Below, one piece after another: positions 1 through 11,771 of a DNA stretch of 64,000 nt (positions are counted from its first letter, which is position 1; every line of letters starts with the position of its first letter). The stretch is from positions 124,001 to 188,000 of the forward strand of contig VIIQ02000153.1 of assembly GCA_007449985.2 (NCBI GenBank), written 5' to 3'. The stretch comes from Desmodesmus armatus. Lineage: Eukaryota > Chlorophyta > Chlorophyceae > Sphaeropleales > Scenedesmaceae. The notes under the pieces are model-generated. The model was not told the DNA's origin. It did not search any database and worked only from the letters and a program-made list of their open reading frames with translations. The position numbers were made by a program, and so were the translations under genes.

Positions 1-58
1 GCATTCTCGACACAACTTCCATGCTGGCGCCAATGTCTGAAGCCACTTGCTTGGGCAG

Positions 59-3000
59 CACCATTGGCCCGGCAGCGATAGCTGCTATGAGTACCTGCTC
101 AAGGTGAGGGAGGTGAGCGGGAGGAGGGGGTTGGTAGGGAAGGCACAGGCGAGGGTTGGGAGGGGAAGTGTAGGTGCAAGGAAGTCAAAGGGGGTGGAAG
201 TGATACCTGCTGTAATGTGAAAGGACGAGGATGAGGGGCAGTCATTGCTCAACACTCTTTGGCCCTGCTTTTCCTCTCTCTTATCTGTAGGACCGCTGGG
301 ATATCTGCCCTTGCTGCCCTGTCCTGCTGTGACGTGCTGTGCATGCTGTGCTGTGCGGTGTTCCTGCCCTGTGTGTTGTGCTGTATGCAGGCCTACCTGA
401 TGTTTGGTGATCGTCACTATCTGGACATGTTTATTGAACTTTATGCAGCAACCATGAGACACATGAAGGTGGGCTTGGGGATCCCCAAAACTCCGGAGTT
501 TTGGGGGGTCGGGGTGATGTGTGGGGTGGAGATGTAGAACAGAGGGGCCAGCCGGAAGTCTGAGCAGACCGGCCGGGGCAGCACAAACATCAATGTTCCC
601 ATACTGCTCTCAAATGTCAAATGAACGTGTGTCTGTCATGTTGCCCTGCAGCTGCCTGGTCCAGTGCCGACCCACCAGCAGGCCACCTTTGGCAGTGCGT
701 TCCTACTAGATGTCCACATGGACAGCGGGAGACTGCTCAAGCCATGGGTGTCCAGTCTGGGGGCGTTCTGGCCTGCAATGCAGGTGCTGGCAGGTGGGTG
801 TGGTGCACTGGTTGTGAAAGGGAGGGAGTGGTTATGCTCCCAGCACAACAGTGTGTGTGTGGGTGGGGGGGGGGGTGCAGCTGGGTGCACATGGACAGCG
901 GGAGACTGCTCAAGCCATGGGTGTCCAGCTTGGGGGCCTCCTGGCCTGCGATGCAGGTGCTGGCAGGTGGGTGCGAATGTACTGTAGTGCCACTTACAGC
1001 GCAGATTATTTTTGAGGGAGTGGGGGGTGGTGCTGGCAGGTGCGTGTGAGGTACCGTGGTGGCACTCACAGTGCAGATCATTGTGCATGTGTGGGGCAGG
1101 GAGTGGGGCAGGGAGGGAGGGCAGCTGAGCGCATGTTCGGGGGGGGGGGTCAAGCATGGGTGTCAAGCCTGGGGGCGTTCTGGCCAGCAATGCAGGTGCT
1201 GGCAGGTGGGTGTGCACTGGGGGAGCGGGTGCAGGAAGGGTCGGGTTCTGCAAGGACCGTGGGTGAGTGGTTGTCCAGCCTGGGGGCTTTCTGGCCAGCA
1301 GGAGCTGGCGGCGTAGCTGCGGAGGGATTGGTGGATGGCACAAGAAGCCTGCTCTCTGGGCGGGGCTGCAGGTGCAGCTTATGATGGTCCTGGGATATTT
1401 CATTCCTTACTTCTGTTGCGGCATGCTCTGGCTCCCTCAGGCTGACGCTCTGTCGTCTGTCTTGGGTCATTCCGCACAGGCCAGTCCGCTGATGCTGCTG
1501 CGCTCCATGCCAACTTCACGTCAGCCTGGGAGACTTGGGGCTGGCTGCCTGAGGTGTTTGGCGTGGACCTTGGCGCAGTGCACCCTGAAGACCCTGGGTA
1601 CAACCTGAGGCCTGAACACATTGAGTCAACGTGGTACCTGGCAGCTTTGACAGGTAGAATGCAGGGGGGAGGGGCGAGGGGTGGGGGGGGGGCAGCAGAG
1701 GGCCTAGAGGTGGGCTGCTGAGGTGGTGGGTGCATTGGGGTGACATGGAATGGCAGTAGGGATGGATTGGTGGAGGGGGTACGCTGAGTTTGGGGTGGAC
1801 CTTGGCGCAGTGCACCTGAAGACCCCAGGTACAACTTGAGGCCCGAACACATTGGGTCAACCTGGTACCTGGCAGCACTAACAGGTAGGACAGACATGAC
1901 GAGTGACGAGGCAGCTAGGCAAGCAACGGTTGATTTTCATTCAGCAATATACATTCAACACAGTTCATAGTGTTGTACACGGCAGACAGAGTTCCACCGT
2001 GGTGTCCTCCCGCTTCTACTTCTTCTCACAGTAGCTGACCGCGCTGGGCACTGTCGAAGCCTTGCGCAACGCATGCGACCAACATGCTGGCCTTGCCTGT
2101 GGGCTGCTGCTGCTGCTGCTGCTGCTGGTTTGCACCCGCCTACCCCCCTCTGTCCCTGCAGGCGACCCTGCTGGTCACTACCGGGGCCTTGCGGCCAACA
2201 TGCTCAAAGTGCTCAACCACAGCTGGGTGGGGTGCGGCTACGCACCAATATTAAATGTGGCAACAGGTGAGAGTTATCTGGGCACGGCTGCGCGTAGCTT
2301 GGCCGTTTACTGCTGTTGCAACAGGTGGGAAGTCCAGGTTGTGGTTTGTGCACCTTGTGATGTACATGTGCAAGGTGGGCAGATTTGAAATCAAGCCAGC
2401 CACTCACATTGTGTTACCTGATGCTGATGCATACAGCTCTATTTTGAGATTTCTCGTCTCACTTCCTTGCCTCACTTCCCGCATGCCTGCCTGTCTGTGT
2501 CAAGGTGTGCACACGGACTTGATGGAGAGCTACTTCTTGTCAGAGGTGAGGGAGGCAGCAGCGGCAGCAGCAGTCACCAAGTCGGCGGTGACCGCTACAC
2601 TGCCTTATGATACATCACAGTGCAGTACAGCGCAGTGTGCAGCGTTACAGTACAGCGTTGTTTGTCCAGAACAGACCGTAGGGAGGCAATGGCATGTAGG
2701 CTTTCTCAATGTGTCGGTCAACAACTCTCGCTCTGCCATGTCGCCGTGGTCAAAGCGGCAGGATCTGTCAGGGATCTTGCATAACATCGCGGTGCTGTTC
2801 CCTTCCTCGTGTGTGTTCGTGCAGACCGTGAAGTACTTGTACCTGAGTTTCGTTGACAGTGGTGCCCTGCTGGACTTCTACGTGCTCAGCACTGAGGGCC
2901 ACATCATGCCCAGCCATGCAAACCCTGTGGATTCACATGTGGAGGAGGACGACTACCTGGAGGTGTGTGTTGAAACTTGCATGAGGGGTGGGGTGGGGTG

Positions 3001-6000
3001 TGTGTGTGGGGGGGGGGGGTGGCACACAAGCCAATGGGTGTACGTGTGGCGCAGGAGTCAGGGTTTTGGTAGGTGTCTATTTTGAGGGACCAGAATCCAC
3101 AGGGTGCCCGTGCTTGGGCAGCAGGGGTCGGGAGCACGGGCACCCTGTGGATTCTTACGTGGAAGACGATAGTTAATCGATGGGTGGGGATGGCATGCAA
3201 ACCCTGTGGAGGAGACTACCTGGAGGTGGGGCGGAGGGGCTACCTTAGTAGTAGAGGGTAGTTGTGCAGGCAGTGGCGGTGTGGGAGCTTTGCGTAGTGG
3301 TTTGGGTTGCAGCTGTGGCGAAGGACCACCTGCCCGGGGTTCAGAAGGGAGGTTGAGGTTTTTACGCGGCAGGCCAGGCCAGGTATGCAGTGCATGCTAC
3401 AGAGGTGGTCACCTACACACTGTCAATTCACCACCACTAACCTTCTGTTGTTGCATCACTGGAGGTGGTGATCCTTTCGCTGTCTTGCCAACACCGGGTC
3501 GCATGCCCTCCCTATTTAAGTCAGCACCTGCTGCCGTGACGTCTGTAATTGCAGGTGTTGCAGTTGCATCACACCGAGCGGCTGCGGTTGCGAGAAGAAC
3601 ACCACGAGCAGCAGGCAGCCGCCTGTGCCGCCAACGCCAGCAAACACAACAGCAGCAGCAGCAGCTGCCCAGCCGCCGCCAGCAACAGCAGCAGCTGGGG
3701 CAGCAGCCTCGGCAGCAGCAGCGACCCTAACAGCGATGCGTTTATGTCTGAGCTGAGTCTGTTGGGTGAGGGGCTGGGCAGTTTGCCTGAGAACTGCCGG
3801 GCGCTGTGTGGGGTGAGGAGCCCCCCAAAGGAGCATGCGGTGCTGCGGGGGCTGCATCGGGCGCTGCCGCTGCTGCCGCTGGAACTCAAGGCAAGCAGGC
3901 GCATCAGGTGGGTGATTGGCTAGGTTGTTCGTGTTGGGGTGACCTGTAGAGTCATCTGGGGGTGGGGGGCTTGCCCAGCACTTGAGAACGGGTCGCAGTG
4001 GACGTGCAGGTGCTGCTGTTGCAGCAGATGTCGGAGACGGGACGGGATCACCGAGGGTAGTGTGTTTTGCTTGGGGGTCGTGGAAGGTAGCAGGTGTCAT
4101 TGGCTGCCTGGCAGGCCAAGGGGTGCGGCTGCTGTTGGAGCGCAAGGCCAGCAGACACATCAGGTAGGTGCAGGTTGAGGCTCTTTCCCGCTGTTGAGTG
4201 GGCTGTGCATGATCTAGTAGGAGCGTTCACGGTGGGGTGAAGCTAAGGGGGGGGGGTCCTGGCATATTGGAAAGGATGCTGCAGTGGACATGCAGTCGCG
4301 CAATGCCATACAAGCTCTTCAGTGAATACAAGCTCGTTTTTGCTTGTTGTGCCCACCCACCTTTCAGGTACCGCCGCTGTGTGGCGTGCATCAAGACCAC
4401 CCAAGCCCTAGCAGAGGCGCCCAGGGACCCCCTGGCCGCCCAGCTGGCCCGCTTCAACTTCGGGCAGAAGTCCTTCCACACAGCCCCTGCTGGCACCAGC
4501 AGCAGCAGCAGCAAAAAGACCAATAAAGGCAGCGGCAGCAGCGGCGGCGGAGGCGGCAGCAGTGCGGCGGCTGTGGCGGCTGCAAGGGTGGTGGCCAACT
4601 TGGCTGCTCCCTTGACGACGGACCTGGAAGCGCTGCCGTCGTCTCTAGGGGTGGTGGTGCTGGCGCAGGCGCTGTGCCTTATGAAGGTGGTGCGCAAGAA
4701 TGTGGAGTGTGAGGTGGGTGCAAAGAACTAGGTGGATAGGGCTTTATGGGTGCTGAGGTTTGGTAGTTTGGATGCGAGACGTTGAGGGTGAGTTGGGTGT
4801 CAGGAGGAAGGTTGTGGAAGGGGGGGGTGTAGGGTTTGTTGGTCTGGTGTGTTGAATTCTTGGACGGTGGTGCTGGTGCAAGCGCTGTGCTTGATGCTGG
4901 TGGTGCGCTACACTGTGGAGTGTCAGGTGGATGCGAGGCACTAGATGACTGGGGTGTGTGAGTGGTGAGGTTTATGAGGGGTGGATTTGATAGGTGGCTG
5001 GGTATGGCGCAGGCACTGTGCCTGATGAACGTGGTGCGCAAGAGTGTCCAGTGTGAGGTGGGTGTGAAGCGTGGGGTTTTGGTGGGCTGTGGTGTTGGAA
5101 TGCGTTTGCATGCTCTCTGGGCAAGGGGTGGTGGTGCTGGCCCAGGCGCTTTGCTTGACGCGGGTGGTGCGCAAGAATGTGGAGTGTGAGGTGGTTGTGA
5201 AGAAGTAGGTGGCTAGGGTTTTATGGGTGCTGAGGTTTGGTAGGGCTGGAAATCGAAGATTGCTATCTGCCACAGGGGTGGTGGTGCTGGCGTGCTGTGC
5301 TGCTGTGGTGCAGCCGCGAGACGGTTGAGTGTGAGGTGGGTCTTAGGAGGGAGGTGGGGGGGGGTGTTGGTCTGGGGTGTTGAACTCTTGGACGGTGGTG
5401 CTGGCTCAGGCGCTGTGCCTGATGAGGGTGGTGCGCAAGACTGTGGAGTGTGAGGTGGGTGTCAGAAGGGGGCTGGTGTGAGGGGGGTGGAAACTTTGAA
5501 TTTCGTGATGAAGCTGCTGCGCGCTGTGACGTCCCTCAACATAAGCCTGCCCCCACCTAGAATGCCGTTATCATGCAGCTCTGAATCAAGTGTATTGTGA
5601 TATCGCATTGAAGAAACTGAACTGTGCTGTACTGTGCTGTTAAACTGCGCGTAGGTGCTGCGTGCTGTGACAGGCATGGACACCACCAGCCTGCTGCCCC
5701 AAAACGCCGTCATCATGCAGCTGTCAGGCCTCAAGGCCGACGCACTGCCCACAACAGCACCCGCAGTCATCCTAGCAATGGAGACCGAGGACGGCGGCCT
5801 CAGCACGCTGCACTTAGCGGCAGCGCTGGCAGGGTTTGGCCCAGACCTGCCCGTCCTACAGGACGGGTGTGTGGGGGCGATGCTGGCGTCACCCCCTGAT
5901 CAGCTGCTGCTACCGCAGTGCCCGACACACGTCACCATCAACCCTTACTGGCAGCCGGCTCACCTCAACAGCAGTAGGAAGGGTGGCAGCAGTGGTGGCA

Positions 6001-7177
6001 GCAGTGGAGCGGGGGCGTGGGATGTGTGGCGGGAGGGTCTGGTGTTCTGGCAGCAGCAGCAGCAGTTGCGGGAGGACCCCTGGCTGCGAACCACCCCCAG
6101 CAGCAGCACCTGCGAGGCAGCCAGGGCCCGGCAGCGGCTGCAGCGGACAGCAGGCAACAGGGGACACAGGGAGCGACATGGGGCTGGGAGAGCTCCTGCT
6201 GGTGCTGCCGGCAGTCCAGGCAGCAGCAGTAGGATGCTGCTGGGGAATTGCTTGGGGTACGACCCAGCACCTACTTAGCAGGCTACTGGCTGTCACAGCC
6301 CGACTTCTTCAACAGCAGCCACCCCTGCAGCAGCCCCACCATCACAGCAGCAGCAACTCGCTCAGCAACATACGCTGCCTCTCCGACCTCCGCCGTCCTG
6401 CCTGTCGCGGCCCCGTTGGTGCTCGCGGAACCTCCGAACGCGTGCAAGCGCCTGCGCAATGCAGCCATGTTGGAAGGCAGCATCGCGGTCGTGAAGCGCG
6501 GCGGCTGCAGCTTCAGTGAGAAAGCCATGGCAGCAGCGCAAGCAGGCGCGTATGGCGTCATCGTCCTGAATAACGAGGCCCCGGGGCAGTTACTCACCAT
6601 GAGTGATGACGGCAGCGGCCGGTCACCGGATGTCCCGACGGTGATGCTTGAGGCAGAGGATAGTAAGACGTTACAGTACTGGCTAGACAGGCGGCCGATG
6701 GTAGGGACGCTGGTCGGGCACAGCAGCCCGCCGGCACCTGGGAAAGGGCAGTTGCGGTCTGTGAGGGAGACCCGGGAGCAGCAGCAGCGGGAGGTGGAGC
6801 GGGAGCAGCGGCGGCGGGAGAAGGAGAGCGCAAAGCGGCGGGAAGAGGGGAAGGCTGGGGCGAAGGAGGGCGGGGGTGCTGGGCAGGAGAAGGAGAGGGT
6901 GGATGAGATCGTACAGACGCGGATAGATCTGTTTGTGCCAGGGCGGTCGCAAGGCTGGCTGCAGCAGAATGTGCTGAAGGTTGGGATCGATGGGCAGACG
7001 GCGTATCAGAGTCTAGCTAGGGACCCGAAGGTGTTGCAGGTGCTGCAGACTGCCTATGTGCGCAACAAGGCACATAATGGCGCGGGGCAGCAGCAGTTGT
7101 TGACAGGGCAGCGGGCGGCTAGCAGCGCTGCTAAGGCGGTGCCGAAAGCACAGCCGATGGGCCATCCTGGGGGGTAG
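59..7177 (+). CDS. EDEM3: EDEM3-like GH47 mannosidase with PA domain (3' part of gene)
   Basis: GH47 EDEM proteins trim or bind mannose on misfolded glycoproteins in the ER and send them to degradation. Predicted exons are 59-103, 391-468, 652-793, 1480-1653, 2162-2266, 2505-2545, 2825-2962, 3555-3907, 4368-4713, 5655-6228 and 6282-7177; phases agree at every junction. Visible GH47 blocks are SDSCYEYLLK (catalytic Asp region), LLKPWVSSLGAFWPAMQ, LRPEHIESTWYL (catalytic Glu region), LMESYFLSETVKYLYL and STEGHIMP (the C-terminal Thr that binds calcium). Near the C-terminus is a protease-associated domain (VVKRGGCSFSEKA, GVIVLNNE), an arrangement known from EDEM3. A charged Gln/Glu/Arg/Lys segment and the stop at 7175-7177 follow. 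Ser/Gly/Ala insertions in exons 8-10 are algal-style padding. No KDEL-type signal is seen. The 5' exons, with the signal peptide and the first catalytic Glu, are missing. The family call is firm; the 53-nt last intron and the first exon border are less so. Confidence 0.86.
887..1310 (+). repeat. Decayed copies of EDEM3-like exon 3 inside the following intron
   Basis: The 3' part of exon 3 (713-793) with its donor recurs at 887-966 (about 80 bp, few mismatches, still followed by gtgggtg), at 1150-1206 (shorter, also ending ggcag|gtggg) and in part at 1270-1308 (donor lost). Copy 887-966 has an AG just upstream but would enter in the wrong phase, so it is not a clean alternative exon. Confidence 0.85.
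1789..1884 (+). repeat. Decayed copy of EDEM3-like exon 4
   Basis: This repeats about 95 bp of the end of exon 4 (about 1558-1653), including the codons for the catalytic RPEHIES region and the acag|gtag donor. One base is missing at gtgcac(c)ctgaag and several substitutions are present, so the reading frame is broken. Confidence 0.85.
3141..3226 (+). repeat. Two decayed copies of the end of EDEM3-like exon 7
   Basis: The end of exon 7 (2916-2962) encodes ANPVDSHVEEDDYLE followed by a donor. A diverged copy lies at 3141-3172 (ending in gatag), and a shortened copy at 3194-3224 lacks the middle but keeps gactacctggag|gtgggg. Both lie in the intron after exon 7. Confidence 0.75.
4121..4163 (+). 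repeat. Decayed copy of the end of EDEM3-like exon 8
   Basis: The last ~40 bases of exon 8, up to cgcatcag|gtgggtg at 3907, are echoed here as gctgctgttggagcgcaagg ... cacatcag|gtaggtg. The splice donor is again copied together with the coding end. Confidence 0.7.
4863..5455 (+). repeat. Five tandem copies of the end of EDEM3-like exon 9
   Basis: The final ~63 bases of exon 9 (4651-4713, coding VVVLAQALCLMKVVRKNVEC then E) plus the gtgggtg donor recur at about 4863-4925, 5002-5058, 5128-5190, 5275-5337 and 5393-5455, spaced roughly 120-150 bp. Copies one, two, three and five remain largely open in frame; the fourth is more scrambled. With the genuine exon this makes six units. Confidence 0.87.
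5512..5590 (+). repeat. Decayed copy of the start of EDEM3-like exon 10
   Basis: The beginning of exon 10 (from 5655, coding VLRAVTGMDTTSLLPQNAVI) has a diverged copy at 5512-5590 in the intron just upstream. It starts ctgctgcgcgctgtgacg and ends gttatcatgcagctctga, with a shortened middle. Confidence 0.75.
6480..6735 (+). other. Protease-associated (PA) domain of the EDEM3-like protein
   Basis: This stretch encodes a PA fold: a beta strand with AVVKRGGCSFSEKA, a helix with AMAAAQAGAYGVIVLNN, then the VPTVMLEAEDSKTLQYWL segment. PA domains are non-catalytic lids or substrate-docking modules. Within EDEM-type GH47 proteins, a C-terminal PA domain marks the EDEM3 branch, and that is the main reason for choosing EDEM3 over EDEM1/2. 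Confidence 0.85.
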
Positions 7178-8564
7178 GGCTGTTAGGTTGTGTTGTGTTT
7201 GACTGTGTTTGGGAGCAGTACACAAGCTGTGATGTGTTGTACTCCCCCTGCGTCCTAGGAAGTGTATTGCATGGTGTGTGTGTGTGTGTGTCACTGCACT
7301 TTTTGTGTGGTTTTGATTGAGGGTTTAGGCAGGGGGTGCGAGGCTGGGGGTAGCTAGAGGGATGCATGCTTTCCCCCTCCACCCAGGGTGCGAACCGGGG
7401 TTGTGGTGTGTGTTAGTGTAGTGTAGTGTGACCAACGGCTCCATCATGCTGTGTGTTTCTTGTGTATGCTTTCCTCCTTGCCTTGCTGTTACATGTACAG
7501 CTGCATTGCCATGCACACCTGGGTTTGTTTGGCGGTCTGAAGAGCCCGTTACAGATGTTTGTACATACATGTTGATGGGCTGGCACATACAGCTGCAGAG
7601 AGCAGCACCACTGCACAGCACTGGCATGTTAGTGCTAGGCCTGTGCAACCACCCTGGCCTACTGGCTGTTACGGTTGTGTGGCAGGTTGTACAAGGTTTT
7701 GTCGTGATCATACTCTTAAATCTGTTGAGTGGTACCGTCACCAAGAAAAGCTGTGACAGCTGTGCTGCTGTGACTCAAGTAACAGTTGTTCTGGAGATGT
7801 GGTGGCCATGGATGCAGCTGAGCAGCAAATTCAGGAGGAGAACGGGGAGTTGTTATGCCTACTAGGCCTGGTAGTATAAGGCCCAGAAAGGTCTGTGTTT
7901 TGAAGAATCAACAGCACACTGATAAGAGCTGCAGCACCGTCACCCTGGGGCATCGACACCCTCCGGCCTGAGGAGTAGCCATGTGGCATATGCAGAGTAC
8001 TGCTGCTGGTACACCGCTGGCTACTGATGACATGTAGGCCGCAGCAACTTGAAACCAGACCAGTGCTGGGTAAGACGGCAGCGTGGAACTGTTTGCTACA
8101 AGCACAACAGCATCGCCACAGTGCTGGCTGGTGCCTGCAGGAATGCATTGGCAGCCATGACCACTTGCACCAGTGCTTTACCTTGTGTGGCAAAGCAAAG
8201 TCAACATTGCCCGTCATGCAATTGAGCAGACTCTTTTGGAGACCACAATGATGACTGAGTGCATCAGCTTGAGCCCTCAAGGAGGCAGCTGCTGCTGCCA
8301 TGAGTAATGGAGTGCTGTAACAAGTAGGCAAATGTGACATGCCCCAAGCGACAACCACGCTGTCCCAGCATCATTTGGGCATCTCAGCGCTCAACAACGT
8401 ATACGTGCTTGTTTCTACCTTGCATCTTCCCCTCAAGTGTCTATCAGACTTTGCCACGGTCGCAGTTGCCGCCCAAATTCATGCTTTCACGATGCTGGGA
8501 GTATGAACGCTGCTTCATCGTTGATTTGATGTCATATATTACAGATTGCTGACGTTCAGTCACG
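7178..8564. other. Intergenic stretch, 3' UTR of EDEM3-like gene and kinase 5' flank
   Basis: No convincing gene is seen. A short (gt)n run lies near 7277. No TGTAA signal was found close to the EDEM3-like stop, so the transcript end is unknown. A 175-codon open frame on the minus strand (7831-8358) is discussed under rejected items. Confidence 0.5.
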
Positions 8565-10340
8565 ATGCTGCGTGTAAATGGGCGTATGGCATTGGAGCCA
8601 ACATGCATAGACGCTGGTCGCCATGTCTACCGGATATGGCTTGATGATAAACTTATGGGAGTAGAAAAAGTATGGAACAACCAAAGACTTCGAGAGCAGT
8701 CGCCGCAGGTGAGCAAGCAATGGGCATCCGCTGACAATCGATGGGCAAACAGCAAAGACGCCACCGCACAGGCTGATGCAATGCAGCGCTTGTTGATCCT
8801 GTTCAAAATTGTATCCGTATGGTTTTAAAAGCGATGGGATGCATGCCTGGTTCCGCTACTTCTCTCCCGCCACTGGCGCATATCCTCCTGATGCTGTGCA
8901 TCCGTGCTGAGGCCGTGTTTGTTTCCCTTCATCGTCCACCGCAGTTCATCAATGAGATCAAGGGTGGCAGGAGTTCCTGGGCCCTGTCTGGAGACATAGT
9001 GGCCCCTGTCCTGGTTTGGCCCACGCAGCAGTTTGGTGCCAGCGCAGTCTACATTGATGCTGGTATCAACATGACAGAGTGCTTTCAGCAGCTGAAGGCA
9101 GCAGGTGACACGGAAGCCTTCATTGCTGCGGTTCTGCACTACCTGGCAGCTGTGCTGATGGCTGCAAAGCGCATGCATGACGAGGTGGGTGGGCATTGGT
9201 GGGCCACTAGCAGCAGCAGCAGCACCAGCACCAGCAGCATCATCAAGCCAGCAGCAGCTCAAGCAGCAGCTCAAGCAATCCGATTGCTCTGAGAGCACGG
9301 CTGATGCATGTGATCTGCAGGACTACCACAGGGTTGGGCCGAGCAATATTGGCAATGCACATTATGTCACCCAACAGGCCGGTAGTGCAGATGGAGACTG
9401 GCAATGGCTTGGGCAGCCTATGCACTTCAGCGAGCCTGACCGCAGCCGGTACAGCGGAAATAGCTCAAAGTGGGGGCAGGTAACACTGTCAGCTTTCTCT
9501 GCGAGGCTTTGTCACAGCTGCAATGCCTGCAGGACTCGATAATGTCCCTGCTGCTTGTTCACCTCTGCTGTAGCCTGCAAGTGCAGATAGATATGTGCAC
9601 AGCAATGTAGCAATGTTCTGGAACTCACCAGCTCAAGAAGCATCCAAGTAGGCACTTCCTGGTATTGCTGCCTCCGCTCACATCTACTCACAGCCGTTTG
9701 ACATCTCCCCCCCCCCTCCCCCCATGCCGTCCATCTTCCCATCGGTCTTCCCATCCATCCATTCACAGGGCCTGCTGCACAGGGATATCAAGCCGGAAAA
9801 CGTCTTCTACTCCCCACAGGACGGTCAGATCCGCCTGGGCGACCTCGGCCTGGCAGCACCCATCGGCTGCAGCATACTCGGCATCTGCTACGGCCTGCCC
9901 CACATCGACCTGTGCCGCGGCTCTGGCGACGGGCACATGGTGTACCAGGACGCCGACCTCACAGCAAAGCAGCAGACCCCAGCGCTAGACATCCGACAGA
10001 CGTTCCTGGGCGCCCTCACGTCCGCGGTATCCGTGCCGGCGGAGCTGGACATCGACCGTGTCGAAGAGAATATCCCAAACGTCCTGCCCGATACGGACTC
10101 AGCCTTTTTGGCGTCGCTGAAGGCGTCCGATCCCAAGGCGTACTGGAAGCTCCTTACCGAGGACTGCCTGTGGCGCTGGGGCAAGTTCGACTTCGCGCCA
10201 TTGATCGACGACGCCTTTCCCACTCGCCTCGACATCGCCGGCCTGTTCAAGAGCGTCCTGACAGTCGCCTCGCAGTCCGACGTGCCCAGCATCGAGGAGC
10301 TCCTCCAAAGCCCTGTGCTGACAGACGCAGCTGTCCGTGC

Positions 10341-10377
<37 letters not shown>

Positions 10378-10678
10378 CAGCAGCAGGAGCAGCAGCAGCT
10401 CAGCACTCCTCTGCAGAAGTCCCTGAATGCCTACACCGCAGGCGCTGTGCTCATCGCCCAGCTGTCAGGCCTCCACAGCTACCTGCTCAGATCTGGTGTG
10501 ACCAACAGCAGCATCACCCTCCAGCAGCAGGTGCAGGCGCTGGCACAGCGCTACAGCAACAGCCCTGATGACAAGGAGATGCAGTACATCCACCGAGTTA
10601 TGCTCCCATCAACCCCTGAGGACTGGGTGAAAGCTGCGGTTGATGCTGGCTTGTACGGCAACAGCAGCAGCAGTGATG

Positions 10679-10721
<43 letters not shown>

Positions 10722-10749
10722 TGACGGCAGCAGTGACTTCAGCAGGAGC

Positions 10750-10791
<42 letters not shown>

Positions 10792-11297
10792 GGCATTGAG
10801 CATGTGTGGTTCAAACACTTGCAGGCCGCCAAGGGCCCCCTGCGGGCTATGCAGCAGCAGCTGCAGGGCTCCCCTACTGCAGGGACTGCTGCCCTACACC
10901 TGGGCGGCGGTGAAGCTGCTGCTGCTGCTGCTGCTGCTGCTACTGGTGCTGCTGCGGTCGCTGCTGTTCAACGGCTGCCAGCACCACTTGCAGCAGCAGC
11001 AGCAGCAGCCGCACCACCACCACCAGCAGCAGTATCTGAGGCTCTTCCCAATGAGCCAGCCGGGGGACCATCAAGCTCAGCTGCCAGGCTGCCGCCAATC
11101 CCAGAAAGCAGCTCACTTGCCACCTCACAGCCCCTGCATGCAGATGCGAGCACAGCACAGCCAGAAATGCAGCAACAGCAGCCGCAGCAGCAGCGGCTGA
11201 CGGCCAGCCAAGCAAGCGCCCACCTTGTTGGTCTGCTGCGCCAGGGCCAGGCTGCATATGCTGCCAAGATGGCAGCGGCCTTTGCACCGCCGCCAGC

Positions 11298-11331
<34 letters not shown>

Positions 11332-11739
11332 ATGCAGCAGATGCAGCAGATGCAGCTGGTCCATGTAACACCTCAGCAAGTGAGCAACACCTCTGCAAGC
11401 AAGCAGCAGCCAGCTACCACTGCACAAGGAAAGCAGCGGCAGCGGCGTAACTGGCAGCAGCAGCAGCAGCAACGACAGTGCTGGCAGCAGCAGCAGCAGC
11501 AGCAGCAGCCATGGCGGCGTCAGCAGCAGCAGTGGGGGCAGCAGCGGCGGCAGCAGCATTGGGGGCAGCAGCAGTTCAGGCTGCAATGGGGGCAGCAGCA
11601 GTGGGTGCAGCAGCCACAGTGGGTGCATCAACAACCTCAGCAGCAGCAGCAGCAATGGCGTCGCCAGCCGATGCAACCACAACAACAACAGCAGCAGCAG
11701 CAGCAGCAGCAGCAACACTGGCAGGGCCGATTCCAACAG

Positions 11740-11771
<32 letters not shown>

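Noticed and set aside
636..1403. 255-codon minus-strand open frame rich in Pro, His and Thr
   Set aside because: It is the antisense of EDEM3-like exon 3 and its repeated copies; the G-rich intron simply lacks stops on the opposite strand.
7831..8358. 175-codon minus-strand open frame upstream of the kinase gene
   Set aside because: Cys/His-rich composition without recognisable structure, no exon signals, and it overlaps the likely kinase promoter. Frames of this length are common by chance in this sequence.
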